Shown here: in pieces, positions 28,336-39,494 of the stretch
How the letters are laid out: every line of letters starts with the position of its first letter
How positions within the stretch are numbered: the stretch's first letter is position 1
Assembly (NCBI GenBank): GCA_021777555.1
Contig: JAJYDK010000005.1
Coordinates: forward strand, 62,001 to 126,000
Origin: Pseudomonadota bacterium
GTDB lineage: Bacteria > Pseudomonadota > Gammaproteobacteria > Steroidobacterales > Steroidobacteraceae
DNA length: 64,000 bases
Reading direction: 5' to 3'
The notes under the pieces: generated by a model
Database searches by the model: none
Seen by the model: only the letters and a program-made list of their open reading frames with translations
What the model was told of the DNA's origin: nothing
Program-made: the position numbers and the translations under genes

Positions 28336-28371
28336 GATAATAGGATAATGTCACTACTTTACCATGATAAT
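28333..28371. promoter_or_regulatory. Repeated CATGATAAT motif in XRE/SDR divergent promoter
   Basis: CATGATAAT occurs at 28333-28341 and 28363-28371, 30 bases (three helical turns) apart in the same orientation, with a related GGATAATG between at 28343. This fits cooperative binding of the XRE regulator to overlapping divergent promoters. The first copy overlaps the regulator's own start region. Confidence 0.4.
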
Positions 28372-28416
28372 GACCCAGGGAGACACTGCTGGCATCTAAA
28401 CCGGGAGATTCCGCTC

Positions 28417-29313
28417 ATGCGCGTATTCGTCACTGGTGCCACAGGTTGGGTTGGCTCGGCCGTCGTGAAGGACCTGCTCACCGCGGGCCATCAGGTCCTC
28501 GGCCTGACTCGGTCGGACCCGGGGGCGCAAGCGCTGGCCGCGGCGGGCGCGGAGCCTCATCGCGGCACACTCGAGGATCTGGACAGTCTCAGGCGCGGGG
28601 CCGCCGAATCGGACGGCGTGATCCACACCGCCTTCAATCACGATTTCTCGAGGTTTGCGCAGAACTGCGCGGATGACCGGCGCGCCATCGAGACGATGGG
28701 CGCCGTGCTCCAAGGCTCGGATCGCCCGCTCATCGTGACCTCGGGCGTTGCGCTGCTGGCCCCGGGCCGGGTGGCAACGGAAGACGATCCGCCGGTCCCC
28801 GTATCGGCAACCTATCCACGAGCCTCCGAGAGGACCGCCGTCGCTCTGGCCGCCCGAGGCATCCGCGCGACGGTTGTCCGGCTTCCTCCGACGGTGCACG
28901 GCCATGGCGATCACGGCTTCGTCCCGCGTCTCCTCGCCTTTGCGCGCGAGAAGGGCGTTGCCGCCTATGTGGGCGACGGGCTCAACCGATGGCCCGCGGT
29001 GCACCGCCTGGACGCCGCCCGGGTCTACCGCCTCGCGCTCGAGCGCGGTGCCGAAGGAGGACCCTTCCATGCGGTCGCCGAAGAGGGCGTACCGCTCAAG
29101 GAAATCGCCGCGGTGATCGGCCGGCGCCTGAACCTGCCGGTGGTCTCAAAGTCGCAGGAAGAGGCGTCGGCGCATTTCGGATGGTTCGCGACGTTCGCAG
29201 GTTTCGATGTCCCGACATCGAGCGAGCGAACTCGCTCACTCCTTGGCTGGCGGCCCGAACATCCCGGGCTCATCGCCGACATCGATCACCCGGCCTATTT
29301 CACGCGACCATGA
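28417..29313 (+). CDS. NAD-dependent epimerase/dehydratase-type SDR
   Basis: Atypical extended short-chain dehydrogenase of 298 residues beginning with the nucleotide loop [23 protein letters not shown] follows, and the [17 protein letters not shown] and [17 protein letters not shown] segments are shared with SDR reductases of the NAD-binding-10 type. The Tyr-x-x-x-Lys of classical SDRs is replaced by YPRASE, so catalysis may differ. GGGAG precedes the ATG. It is paired with the divergent XRE regulator. Confidence 0.84.
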   Translation: MRVFVTGATGWVGSAVVKDLLTAGHQVLGLTRSDPGAQALAAAGAEPHRGTLEDLDSLRRGAAESDGVIHTAFNHDFSRFAQNCADDRRAIETMGAVLQGSDRPLIVTSGVALLAPGRVATEDDPPVPVSATYPRASERTAVALAARGIRATVVRLPPTVHGHGDHGFVPRLLAFAREKGVAAYVGDGLNRWPAVHRLDAARVYRLALERGAEGGPFHAVAEEGVPLKEIAAVIGRRLNLPVVSKSQEEASAHFGWFATFAGFDVPTSSERTRSLLGWRPEHPGLIADIDHPAYFTRP

Positions 29314-29316
29314 CGC

Positions 29317-29838
29317 TCAGTTGGTCACGACCTGCCAGTCCTGCTCCGGCGTGGGCGGCAGTTTGTCCATGTGCTTGAGGAAAAGCGCGAGCGTCCACAT
29401 CTGTTGGGGACTCAGCGTAGCTTTCCACGACGGCATGCCCGTCCAGCGAATTCCATGGTCGATCTTCCAGAACGTGACGCCCTCAGGGTCGTCTTCCACG
29501 CCGTCGGTGGCGAGCTGTGGGGGCTTGGGGTACTCGCCCAAGGCCACCGGGCTCGCCGAGGCCTCGCCCTGGGCCGTACCGTGACAGATCGCGCAGTGTT
29601 TGGCGTAGAGGTGGATGCCAGCGATCAGGTTGGCCTCCGTGAGCGGTACGGGATTGGGTCCCTTGGGCGCCTCTCGTGCGAACGTGGCATGGAGCGAGGC
29701 CCGCGCCGCCCATTTCTCGAGCGGGAGCGGACCGGAATCGGCCCCGGCGGGAATGGCGCCGGTGACCAGAGCCAGGTAGCCGATAAAAGCGGCCACGACG
29801 ATCGTCGCCACTACACCGAGCACGAAGCCTTTTAGCAT
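29317..29838 (-). CDS. Membrane-anchored c-type cytochrome
   Basis: A 173-residue protein with one N-terminal transmembrane anchor (about residues 4-27) and a single haem c motif CAICH at 82-86; Met in WTGMPSW is the likely sixth ligand. It should face the periplasm and carry electrons. ATG 29838 has GGAGAA upstream. Only 3 bases separate its stop from the stop of the convergent SDR gene; the electron partner is not evident nearby. Confidence 0.88.
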   Translation of the reverse strand: MLKGFVLGVVATIVVAAFIGYLALVTGAIPAGADSGPLPLEKWAARASLHATFAREAPKGPNPVPLTEANLIAGIHLYAKHCAICHGTAQGEASASPVALGEYPKPPQLATDGVEDDPEGVTFWKIDHGIRWTGMPSWKATLSPQQMWTLALFLKHMDKLPPTPEQDWQVVTN

Positions 29839-29972
29839 GGCACTTCTCCGCAAGACGGAAACCCTGGGTCAGGTTCCGTACCCCCACGCGACTGTAGCAC
29901 AGCTCCCCGCTCCGGCACGCCCTCGCGGCCGGACTCCAGGCGGGGGCTATCCACGCCTGGTTTTCCCGCCGC

Positions 29973-30888
29973 TCAATCGATCGGCCAGGGAACCGTGCCA
30001 GACAGTCCATCCTGCGGCGCCGAAATCTCGAGAGGCTGCCCGCCCGTGTCCACGAATCGCCACCATGGATCCACTCGACCCGAGGCGCGCGCGGGCTCCA
30101 CGGGCTCTCCGAGTCTGGGGATGATGAGTCGCGCCCGACTCGTCGAGCTCAGCTCGAGGAGTCGCTCGACGGGCTGATCCCAGGCGTGCGTCGCGAGGCT
30201 GAACGTTCCCCAGTGGACCGGGAGGAAGGCACCGTCCCCGAGAAGGGAAACGGCCTCGAGGGCGTTGTCCGGGCCGAGATGCATGTCGCCCCAGGCCGCC
30301 TCCCACGCGCCGACCTCGAGCATCACCAGGTCGAAAGGTCCGAGCCGCGTCCGGATGTGCTCGTGTTGGGTCGTGAGCCCGGTGTCGCCACTGAAGAAGA
30401 CGCCGTGACGCTCCGATCGCACGACGAATGACGACCAGAGCGTCGCATTGCGAGTCTTCGGCGTGCGGCCGGAGAAGTGTTGCGACGGCGCGGCGGTCAC
30501 CCGGAGCCCTGCGTGGGGCAACTCGTGGGTTTCCCACCAGTCGAGCTCGGTGATGCGCTCGGACCGCACGCCCCAGCCCTCCAGGTGCGCGCCGACGCCC
30601 AGTGAGGTGACGAAGGGCACATCGCTCCGGGCAAGCGCGCGAATCGTCGGGTAGTCGAGATGATCGTAGTGGTCGTGCGAGACGATCACCAGGTCCACCG
30701 GCGGCATCGCCCGGAGTGCGCCGGCCGGCCGTGCGCAGGAACTCCGTCAACGTCGGCATCCGCGCGGTGGGATCGCGCAGCCCCGGAATGATCGGATGTG
30801 TGTTTCGAAAGCCCTCGCCCGCCCAGAGCGGCGAGGCTCTCATGCGCTCGAGTCGCGCGCCTTGCACCCTCGAACCGAGTGATTTCAC
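29973..30888 (-). pseudogene. MBL-fold hydrolase, internally deleted and frameshifted
   Basis: Minus-strand sequence encodes a UlaG/NAPE-PLD-like metallo-beta-lactamase in two frames. The 5' piece (about 30888-30722, GTG start) reads GEGFRNTHPI...MPTLTEFLRTAGRR. The 3' piece (about 30719-29973) resumes at ALRAMPPVDLVIVSHDHYDH and runs to the end with the metal ligands SHDHYDHLD, FSGDTGL and PVHWGTF. Members normally have some 70-90 residues between, carrying the W-x-GH-x-x-x-L strand and the LTDPVW...ERASP loop; these are absent. The junction near 30715-30725 also changes frame. The remaining 3' open frame (244 residues from 30707) could still be made, but would lack the first beta-strands. 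Most likely a recent pseudogene. Confidence 0.75.
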
Positions 30889-30979
30889 GGGCGGGTCCCT
30901 GGTAAAGGATGCGCCAGTGTACTGAAACGGCGCGGCGCGCTCCCCGGCCGCGAGTCCCTTGGAGGTCTTTCCGGCCGAG

Positions 30980-31651
30980 TCAGATTCGTCCGAGCGCGAC
31001 CAGACGCTGCCGCAGCGCCCGACCCGCGGCGAGGATGTGCTCGCGCAGCACCGCAGCGGCGGCCTCGACATCCCCGGAGGTCAGCGCATCGAGAATGGCC
31101 CGGTGCTCGGCATCCGAGCGGGGCTCCCAGTCGAGGCTCTTCCAGGTCGCCAGCAGGTAGCGCGCGCTCGCCTGGTGAAGATCGTCGATCGCCTGAAGGA
31201 GTCGTGGCATGCGGCAGGGCGTCACGAGCGCCCGATGGAACCGGCGGTTGGCCTCTTCCCACACGATGAGCTCGCCGCTCTCCTCTTCCGCCGCGAGGGC
31301 CTGTCGCGCCTCTTGCAGATCGGCGTCCGTGAGCGCCTCGGCGGCCTCACGCAAGGCGAGGACCTCCAGCGCGGCCCGCATCTCCGTGACCTCGTGTACC
31401 GCTTCGGGAGCGATCGGCGCGACTCTGACGCCCCGTCGCGGCTCACTGACGAGCAGCCCGCGAGCCTCGAGCCTTCGAAAGGCCTCGCGCACGGGCACGT
31501 GGCTGGCGCGAAATTCGGCGGCGACGAGGTCCTGGCCGACTTTATGGCCCGGCGGCAGCTCGCCCAGGACGATTCTGCGCGTCAGGACCTCCGCGATGCG
31601 CTCCGCAACGGATCGATCCGGGTCAGGGGGTTGCAGCACGTGCGCGTTCAT
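30980..31651 (-). CDS. GntR-family (FCD domain) regulator
   Basis: Winged helix-turn-helix at about residues 10-75 (RIVLGELPPGHKVGQDLVAAEF, split; HVPVREAFRRLEARG) and an FCD effector domain at about 85-210 with the metal-ligand pattern NRRFHRAL, DAEHRAIL and REHI. FCD regulators sense carboxylates or amino acids. It is divergent from the aminotransferase gene with only 46 bases between start codons, which contain a perfect 15-base palindrome. Confidence 0.9.
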   Translation of the reverse strand: MNAHVLQPPDPDRSVAERIAEVLTRRIVLGELPPGHKVGQDLVAAEFRASHVPVREAFRRLEARGLLVSEPRRGVRVAPIAPEAVHEVTEMRAALEVLALREAAEALTDADLQEARQALAAEEESGELIVWEEANRRFHRALVTPCRMPRLLQAIDDLHQASARYLLATWKSLDWEPRSDAEHRAILDALTSGDVEAAAAVLREHILAAGRALRQRLVALGRI

Positions 31652-31656
31652 GATTT

Positions 31657-31671
31657 TATAGATTATCTATA
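31657..31671. promoter_or_regulatory. Perfect palindrome, putative GntR operator
   Basis: TATAGAT-T-ATCTATA (7+1+7) lies between the GntR and aminotransferase start codons. In FCD regulators operators are short dyads like this. One site could repress both genes because the gap is so short. Confidence 0.65.
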
Positions 31672-31697
31672 TTCTATCAGAGGATCGGGAGAACGTC

Positions 31698-32867
31698 ATG
31701 CCCCGACCACGCCCCGCCCGACTCGAGCACATCGCCGGCATCGGCGTCGACCGCATGGGCGCGATCGCCGATGCCTCCGGCCGCGACTGGCTCCGGCTGG
31801 AAAATCTCGACACCGATATTCCACCGGATGCGGCCGCCATCGCGCAGACCCGGGAGGCGGCCTCCCGGGATGTCGACAACAGCTACCTGCCCTTCGTCGG
31901 CCAGGCCCGCTTGCGCGAAGCGGTGGCCCGGCACGTGTCCCGACTTTCAGGCGTCGAGTATTCCGGCGAGCGGCATTGCGTCATCTCTGCCGGCGGACTG
32001 TCGGGCATCCTCAACGTGCTGCTCGCGACCCTCGAGGTGGGGGATGAGGTGATCGTCACCGACCCGACTTACGCCGGGCTGATCAACCGGGTGCGCCTCG
32101 CGGGTGGAGTGCCGAGATTCGTGCCCTTCCACTTCAGCCCGGGTGAAGCGTGGCGGCTCGACCGTGACGCGTTGCAAGGGGCCGTCGGACCCAAGACCCG
32201 GGCGATGTTGCTGATGTCGCCTTCGATGCCCTCCGGCGCCCTGCTCGAGGAGGCGGACTGGGCCGCAGTCGCCTCGCTGTGCCGGGAGCACGACCTTCTG
32301 CTGATTCTCGATGCGGCCATGGAACGGCTCGTATTCGATGAGCGGCCGCCCATCCATCCGGCGGGCCTGCCGGGCATGGCGCAGCGCACGATCACGGTCG
32401 GCTCCTCGGCCAAGGAGCTGCGCATGATCGGGTGGCGCGTCGGTTGGATCGTGGCACCGGAAGCGCTCATCCCGGATCTCATCGCGGTGTCGCTCGCGAA
32501 TGTCGTGGTGCCCGTCGGAATCGCCCAGGATGCCGTGGCCCTCGCCCTCGAGCGCTCGCGGGAATCGATGAGCGCCTACGTAGCGCAGTTGCAGGCGCGC
32601 CGGGATGTCATGATGGCAGAGCTGGCGGGACTTCCCTACGGCAAGCCGGCGGGCGGCTGGTCGATGCTGCTGCGCGTGTCGGACTACGGCCTCGATGGAA
32701 CGGCCGTGGCGCAGCGCCTGCTGCAGCAGGGCGTCTGCGCAACGGCGATGGCGGGATGGGGAGAAATCCACGGTCCCCAATATATCCGCTTCGTGTTCTC
32801 GAATGAGCCCGTGTCACGACTGCGAGGCGTTGGTCGGCGCGTCCGGGCGGCTCTCGGTGCGGCATGA
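31698..32867 (+). CDS. Fold-type I PLP aminotransferase
   Basis: A 389-residue class I/II aminotransferase-like protein. The Schiff-base lysine is in GSSAKELRMIGWRVGW, and the C-terminal Arg region is GPQYIRFVFSNEP. Instead of the common Asp-x-x-Tyr, the mid-domain reads LILDAAMERLVFDE. Substrate cannot be assigned; the GntR-FCD partner suggests an amino-acid or carboxylate pathway. The ATG follows a GAGA-type ribosome site (cgggagaacgtc). Confidence 0.87.
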   Translation: MPRPRPARLEHIAGIGVDRMGAIADASGRDWLRLENLDTDIPPDAAAIAQTREAASRDVDNSYLPFVGQARLREAVARHVSRLSGVEYSGERHCVISAGGLSGILNVLLATLEVGDEVIVTDPTYAGLINRVRLAGGVPRFVPFHFSPGEAWRLDRDALQGAVGPKTRAMLLMSPSMPSGALLEEADWAAVASLCREHDLLLILDAAMERLVFDERPPIHPAGLPGMAQRTITVGSSAKELRMIGWRVGWIVAPEALIPDLIAVSLANVVVPVGIAQDAVALALERSRESMSAYVAQLQARRDVMMAELAGLPYGKPAGGWSMLLRVSDYGLDGTAVAQRLLQQGVCATAMAGWGEIHGPQYIRFVFSNEPVSRLRGVGRRVRAALGAA

Positions 32868-32964
32868 GGCTGACACGCGTGCGACGACTTTACATCGAGC
32901 GGCACACGCGGCGCCGATCGGGGGATATAGTGGGCGTCCCCACCGCAGTTCAGGGAAGGTACCG

Positions 32965-33582
32965 ATGAGTCACGTCGCCGTACTGGGCATTTCCGGCCGA
33001 GTCGGGTCGCGCATCGCCGCAGAGCTGCTGCGTCGCGGCCATGCCGTCACGGGCATCGCCCGCAATGTCACTGATGTGCCCGCCCGACCTCGACTGCTCG
33101 TGCAATCCGCCGATGCCACTCAACCACAATCCCTCGCACCGATCTTGCGCGGGCACGATGCCGTCATCAGCGCGATGCGCTTCGTCGGCGGGATCACCGC
33201 GCCCGCATTGATCACGGCCGCAACGCACGCCGGCATAAAACGCGTGCTCGTGGTCGGTGGCGCCGGAAGTCTGCTGATCGCCCCGGGCGTCGCGCTCATC
33301 GACAGTCCCGAGTTCCCCGCGTCCTACAAGGCGGAGGCCGCGGCCGCCCGATTCTTCCTGGACGCGTTGCGCACCGAGCCGGAGCTCGAGTGGACCTTCC
33401 TGTCGCCTTCCGCGCTGCTCGAGCCCGGTGAGCGCACGGGCCGTTTCCGGCTGGGCGGGGATGATCTGTTGGTCGATGTGCAGGGGAAAAGCCACATCTC
33501 CATGGAAGACTACGCCATTGCGCTGGTCGACGAGCTGGAGCATCCCCGGCACATCCGCCGCCGCTTCACGGTGGGCTATTGA
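32965..33582 (+). CDS. NAD(P)H-binding protein, YwnB/BLVRB-like
   Basis: A 205-residue single Rossmann domain: VAVLGISGRVGSRIAAEL at the N-terminus, then [21 protein letters not shown] and WTFLSPSALLEPG, the pattern of the NAD(P)H-binding SDR-like group. GGAAGG is eight bases ahead of ATG 32965. It follows the aminotransferase by 97 bases and may share its control. Biochemical role unknown. Confidence 0.82.
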   Translation: MSHVAVLGISGRVGSRIAAELLRRGHAVTGIARNVTDVPARPRLLVQSADATQPQSLAPILRGHDAVISAMRFVGGITAPALITAATHAGIKRVLVVGGAGSLLIAPGVALIDSPEFPASYKAEAAAARFFLDALRTEPELEWTFLSPSALLEPGERTGRFRLGGDDLLVDVQGKSHISMEDYAIALVDELEHPRHIRRRFTVGY

Positions 33583-33631
33583 GAGCGGCTCCGGGCGGGG
33601 GCACCACGCCCGGAGCCGGCGGCCGCCCGCG

Positions 33632-35680
33632 TCAGGATGTCCCGGCGCCCTTGGACGAGCCGAGATACGAAGCCACCCAGCGATCGATCGCGCGGAAGTA
33701 GAGCTCGCGATGGACGGGATCCTGCGGTGAGTGATGGGCGCCGGGAATGCCCAGGAACTTCACCGGGACATTCCGACTGGCGAGTGCGTGGTAGAGCGCG
33801 AGTGACTCGGTGAGCGGCACCGTGACATCGTCCGTACCGGAGAGGATCAGCGTCGGCGTGGTGATCTTGCCGGCATAGGTGATCGGCGATCCGGTGCGAT
33901 AGAGCGCCGCGCTCTTCGGGTCCCAGGGACTGCCGCCGAGGGAGTCGCGAGTCCAGGCCAGGTTGCCGGAGCCCGAGAGTTCATACTCCGCCGTCCAATC
34001 GATGACGCCATCGGCAACGACCGCGCAGCGCCAGAAGTGCTGGTGGGAGATCAGCCATGCAGTCATGTAGCCGCCGTACGAATGCCCGACCGCGGCGATG
34101 CGCGAGGTGTCGACGATGCCGCGCCTCTCCAGCATGCGGATGCCCGAGATCACGTCGCTGTCCGGACCGTTGCCCGGGTCGCGGAAGATCGCGTGCTCGT
34201 GGGCATTGCCGAGATTGTCGCTGCCCCGGTAATTGGGCTCGAACACCAGGAAGCCCTGGGCGGCGAACAGGGCGCGCAGCGGCCCGACCTCGTAGACGTC
34301 GAAATGCCCGAGCGAAGACGCCTCCGGACCTCCGTGGCTGAACACGACCAGCGGATAGCGCCGGCCTGCCCGGTACCCGATCGGATAGGTCAGAATGCCG
34401 TCGTTCGCCTGGCCGTCCGGCGCGCGCCATTTGACCTCTGCGCTGCGCGCCCTGGCATATGCGTCAAAATCTCGGTTGATACTCGTCAGCGCCATCGGCC
34501 GGCTCTCTGGCGTGCGCAGCAGGTACAACTCCGGCGCCTGCGTCGGGGTATCGGCAACGACAGCGAGCGCACCGCGCGAAGACGTGGCAACGTCGAGCGG
34601 ATTGAGATCCCCGAGATTCAGCGCGTGTCCCCTGCCCTGTGGCGGCTGGACATAGAGCGTGCTGCCGATGTGATCGTCGGCCAGCGCCGCGACACCCTCG
34701 CCATCGGGCAGCCAGGCAAAGTCGGCAGACAGATTGCGGTCGAGGCCGGCGCTGATGTCGTGCGGCGGAGCACCGTCGGGTGCGCCGATGAACAGGTCCA
34801 TGTCGCTGAGCGGGCCCGGCCCGTGCGGATACAGATAGGCAAGGACATCGCCGCCGGGCGCAAAGCGCGGCATGTACTCGTAGCTCAGGTGCCCGCCCAT
34901 GAGGTGCTCCTTGCCGGTGGCGACGTCCACCACCGCGACACGGGTCCGGTCACTGTCGCTGTCGTCCGCGTCCGCCTGTTGCGTGTAGGCGATCAGGCGT
35001 CCGTCCGCCGACCACGAAGGGCTCGAGAGGCCTCCGCCGAGCGGCCCGATGGGCGGAGCGGTCTCCAGGACGCTCGCCGGACCGAAAGTCAACTGACGCG
35101 CCCGGCCGGTCTTCACGGTCAACACCCAGATATGTGAGGGTACGGGCGGGCGGGTCGTCAGGTAATCGTCGTCGTGGAAAGCGAACAGGTCATGGTGAGT
35201 GCGCCGGTCCTTCGCGCTGAGCGGCGAGTCGTCCGGTGTCACGTAGGCCACGGCCTGCCCGTCCGGGCTCCAGGCGAACTGCTCGACGCCGTTGGCCGCG
35301 TCGGTGAGCTGCGTGGGAGTACCGCCCGTGGCGGGCACGAGGTAAATCTGCCCCTTCCGGCCCACTTTCGCAAGGAACGCGAGCGTACGGCCGTCGGGCG
35401 ACCAGCGCGGCATGTGCAGATCGCGCATACCGCGCACCAGCGCTCGGGCGCCGCTGCCATCGGTGCCCGTGACCCGCAGCGCCGCCTCGTAGCGATCGTG
35501 CACGAAGTCCGACCGGACCGTCAGAAAGGCGACCCGATGGCCGCCGGGCGAGAACCGCGGCGATCGGATATTCACCAACGCCCGGTAGTCTTTCAGGTGG
35601 ATCGGCGGGGCGGACGCCCCGGCGGTGAGCGGCGCGAGCGCCAGGAGCGCCGGCAGGCAGATGAAGGCGACTCGTTTCAC
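33632..35680 (-). CDS. S9-family exported prolyl-oligopeptidase-type peptidase
   Basis: An exported serine peptidase of 682 residues. A signal peptide covers about 1-23 (ending TAGASA). WD40-like beta-propeller repeats (several WSPDG, PRWSPDGRT) form about 35-360, then the hydrolase domain with nucleophile Ser534 in GHSYGGYM, Asp617/618 in SGTDDVTVP and His649/650 in GAHHSP. Acts on short peptides in the periplasm, often acylaminoacyl- or dipeptidyl-type. A hairpin follows the upstream LysR gene at 35730-35762. Confidence 0.92.
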   Translation of the reverse strand: MKRVAFICLPALLALAPLTAGASAPPIHLKDYRALVNIRSPRFSPGGHRVAFLTVRSDFVHDRYEAALRVTGTDGSGARALVRGMRDLHMPRWSPDGRTLAFLAKVGRKGQIYLVPATGGTPTQLTDAANGVEQFAWSPDGQAVAYVTPDDSPLSAKDRRTHHDLFAFHDDDYLTTRPPVPSHIWVLTVKTGRARQLTFGPASVLETAPPIGPLGGGLSSPSWSADGRLIAYTQQADADDSDSDRTRVAVVDVATGKEHLMGGHLSYEYMPRFAPGGDVLAYLYPHGPGPLSDMDLFIGAPDGAPPHDISAGLDRNLSADFAWLPDGEGVAALADDHIGSTLYVQPPQGRGHALNLGDLNPLDVATSSRGALAVVADTPTQAPELYLLRTPESRPMALTSINRDFDAYARARSAEVKWRAPDGQANDGILTYPIGYRAGRRYPLVVFSHGGPEASSLGHFDVYEVGPLRALFAAQGFLVFEPNYRGSDNLGNAHEHAIFRDPGNGPDSDVISGIRMLERRGIVDTSRIAAVGHSYGGYMTAWLISHQHFWRCAVVADGVIDWTAEYELSGSGNLAWTRDSLGGSPWDPKSAALYRTGSPITYAGKITTPTLILSGTDDVTVPLTESLALYHALASRNVPVKFLGIPGAHHSPQDPVHRELYFRAIDRWVASYLGSSKGAGTS

Positions 35681-35729
35681 GAGATCCTCTCATGACGTTG
35701 GCATAGTGCCGGGATTATGGCATTGATCC

Positions 35730-35762
35730 GTGCAGGCGGCGACGCATCGCGGGCGCCTGCAC
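35730..35762 (-). other. 9-base stem-loop between LysR and S9 peptidase genes
   Basis: GTGCAGGCG and CGCCTGCAC flank 15 bases. It lies after the minus-strand LysR stop (35821) and before the peptidase start (35680). A T-run is absent, so it is at most a weak terminator or a processing signal. Confidence 0.35.
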
Positions 35763-35820
35763 CTGCCGGCCGGAGGGCACCCCCGAAGTGCGCGACGCCC
35801 AGCGGAGCGCGGCGGCAGGT

Positions 35821-36711
35821 CTACTCTTCGTGGCCCGCCAATGACCCGCCCAGAAGCAGCTCCGCGAGTCGCCGCCCGCTGCGGCCGAGCGGCGTGCTCG
35901 TCCGATGAACGAGTTTGGGCGTGAAGCTGTAGCGCGAGCCCCCGGCATAGCGCACCTCCCGCAGCGTCCCGGCCTGCAACTCGCGATGGACGAGATAGCG
36001 CGGCATCCATCCGAACCCCAGGCCCATGCGCAATGCCTGCTTCTTGGCGATGAACCCGGAGAGGTAGAAGACGCGATCGCCCCCAAACATGTGCTCGTCG
36101 TCGCCCCGATCACTCGAGTCCTGTACGGACAGTTCGACATGCTCGTGCAGATCCCGCAAGGTCACGCGCGAGCGCTGCGCCAGAGGGTGCCGCGGCGAAA
36201 CACACAGAACGCATTGCACTTCCCGCAGCTCATGGGCTTCGAGGTCCGGCCGCCCCACGTAATCCTTCACGACCATCATGTCGGCATCGTCCTTTTCGAA
36301 TCGGAACTGCACTCCGCCGAGATACTCCACCTTCATCTGGATCCGCGTCGGCACCTTCTCCTCGGCCAATGTCTTCAGCGCCCGCAGGGTCGCCTCGAGC
36401 GGCAGTATTCCATCGAGGATCACAGTGAGCCGGGGCTCCCAGCCGTCCGCAAACTGCCGGGCCATCGACGCCATGTGGTCCGCCTGGCCCAGCAGGCGCC
36501 GTCCCTCCGCAAGCAACGCTTCACCCGCCGGAGTCAACTGGACGCGGTAGCGGGTCCGATCGAGCAGCTGCACGCCAAGCTGCGCCTCGAGTTTATCGAC
36601 CTGATAGCTCACGGCCGATTGAACCCGGTGAAGCGCAGCCGCAGCGCGAGCGAACCCACCCTGGCGGACTACGGCATCCAGGGCGCTTATGGCATCGAGA
36701 TCGGGACGCAT
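35821..36711 (-). CDS. LysR regulator divergent from tyrosine phenol-lyase gene
   Basis: 296 residues: N-terminal LysR helix-turn-helix (GGFARAAAALHRVQSAVSYQ, about 18-37) and a C-terminal ligand domain (about 90-290). The start codons of this gene and the lyase lie 170 bases apart in an AT-rich gap with ATAATTAT at 36741-36748. LysR proteins typically activate the divergent gene when its substrate, here probably tyrosine or a related aromatic, is present. This differs from TyrR control known in Citrobacter. Confidence 0.9.
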   Translation of the reverse strand: MRPDLDAISALDAVVRQGGFARAAAALHRVQSAVSYQVDKLEAQLGVQLLDRTRYRVQLTPAGEALLAEGRRLLGQADHMASMARQFADGWEPRLTVILDGILPLEATLRALKTLAEEKVPTRIQMKVEYLGGVQFRFEKDDADMMVVKDYVGRPDLEAHELREVQCVLCVSPRHPLAQRSRVTLRDLHEHVELSVQDSSDRGDDEHMFGGDRVFYLSGFIAKKQALRMGLGFGWMPRYLVHRELQAGTLREVRYAGGSRYSFTPKLVHRTSTPLGRSGRRLAELLLGGSLAGHEE

Positions 36712-36761
36712 GACGATCTAATTTATCGATGATGACCGCCATAATTATACGCTTTCCTTGA

Positions 36762-38288
<1,527 letters not shown>

Positions 38289-38312
38289 GCGCTCGCTCGC
38301 CCCGCACGCTCA

Positions 38313-39494
38313 TCAGTCCTCGAGGCCGAGCTCCGCCCGGATCTCGCGCGTATGCTCACCGAGGCGCGGCGAGGGGCGCTCCAGGTGCAGCGGCGCCCCG
38401 GACAGGCGGATCGGGGTGCGGATGGCGGGAACCGAGCCCTCCGCGGCCCAGGGAGCCGGCAGCCGGGTCGCCATCGCACGCTGCAGCACCTGGGGGTCGG
38501 AGAATACGTCCGCGACACTGTTGATCGGCCCGGCGGGAATACCCCGCTCCTGCATGGCCCGCAACACCTCCTCGCGCGCCAGCCGGCAGAGCCGGCCACT
38601 CAGCAGCGGAATGAGCTCTTCCCGATGCCGGACCCGGGCCGCATTGGTGGCGTAGCGCGGGTCGTCCGCGATCGCGGGCAGCTCCAGGCAGGCGCATAAG
38701 CGTTGAAACTGAGCGTCATTGCCCACCGCGATGATGACGTGCCCATCCGCCACCGCGAACACCTGGTAGGGCACGATGTTCGGATGCGCATTGCCCATGC
38801 GGCGAGGCGTCTCGCCCGAGACAAGATAATTCAGTCCCTGGTTCGCCAACACCCCCACCATGGTATCGAGCAACGACAGGTCGATGTGCTGTCCGGCCCC
38901 TGTCTGCGCCCGCTGCGCCAGAGCCGCCAGCACCGCCACGGCGCCATAGGTGCCGGTGAAGATGTCGGCAAACGCCACGCCCACCTTCTGCGGCTCGCCG
39001 TGCGGCTCTCCGGTGAGGTCCATGATCCCGCTCATCCCCTGGATGATGAAGTCGTACCCCGCTCGGCCGGCATAGGGGCCGCTCTGCCCGAAGCCGGTCA
39101 CTGAGCAGTAGATCAGGCGCGGATTGAGCTTCGAGAGCGCCGCGTAATCGAGGCCGAACTTCGCCAGTCCTCCGACCTTGAAATTCTCGATCAACACATC
39201 GGAGCGCTCGGCCAGCCGCCGTACGGTCTGCCGGCCGTCTTCGGTCGCAAAGTCGGCGACGATCGAGCGTTTGCCACGGTTGCAGGCATGGAAGTACGCG
39301 GCATCGAGCTCTTCGCCGCCGCGACCGCGAATGAACGGCGGTCCCCATCCTCGGGTATCGTCCCCTTCGGGGGATTCGACCTTCACCACGTCGGCCCCGA
39401 GGTCCGCCAGGATCTGGCCGGTCCAGGGACCCGCGAGGATTCGCGCGAGCTCGAGGACGCGCAGCCCGGCGAGGGGTGAGTTCGCGCACGACAT
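38313..39494 (-). CDS. Family III CoA-transferase (CaiB/BaiF)
   Basis: Transfers CoA between carboxylic acids via an aspartyl-CoA intermediate. The 393 residues begin LAGLRVLELARILAGPWTGQ and show the catalytic Asp in GVAFADIFTG, with the family GYDFIIQGMSGIM before it. Length fits. The convergent lyase gene ends 24 bases away. The acyl substrate is unknown. It may work with the acyl-CoA synthetase at 42.8 kb. Confidence 0.9.
   Translation of the reverse strand: MSCANSPLAGLRVLELARILAGPWTGQILADLGADVVKVESPEGDDTRGWGPPFIRGRGGEELDAAYFHACNRGKRSIVADFATEDGRQTVRRLAERSDVLIENFKVGGLAKFGLDYAALSKLNPRLIYCSVTGFGQSGPYAGRAGYDFIIQGMSGIMDLTGEPHGEPQKVGVAFADIFTGTYGAVAVLAALAQRAQTGAGQHIDLSLLDTMVGVLANQGLNYLVSGETPRRMGNAHPNIVPYQVFAVADGHVIIAVGNDAQFQRLCACLELPAIADDPRYATNAARVRHREELIPLLSGRLCRLAREEVLRAMQERGIPAGPINSVADVFSDPQVLQRAMATRLPAPWAAEGSVPAIRTPIRLSGAPLHLERPSPRLGEHTREIRAELGLED

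Noticed and set aside
29947-31071. A 374-codon minus-strand open frame taken as one gene
   Set aside because: It mixes the start of the damaged MBL gene in the right frame with out-of-frame sequence later; only about 55 residues are real coding in that frame.
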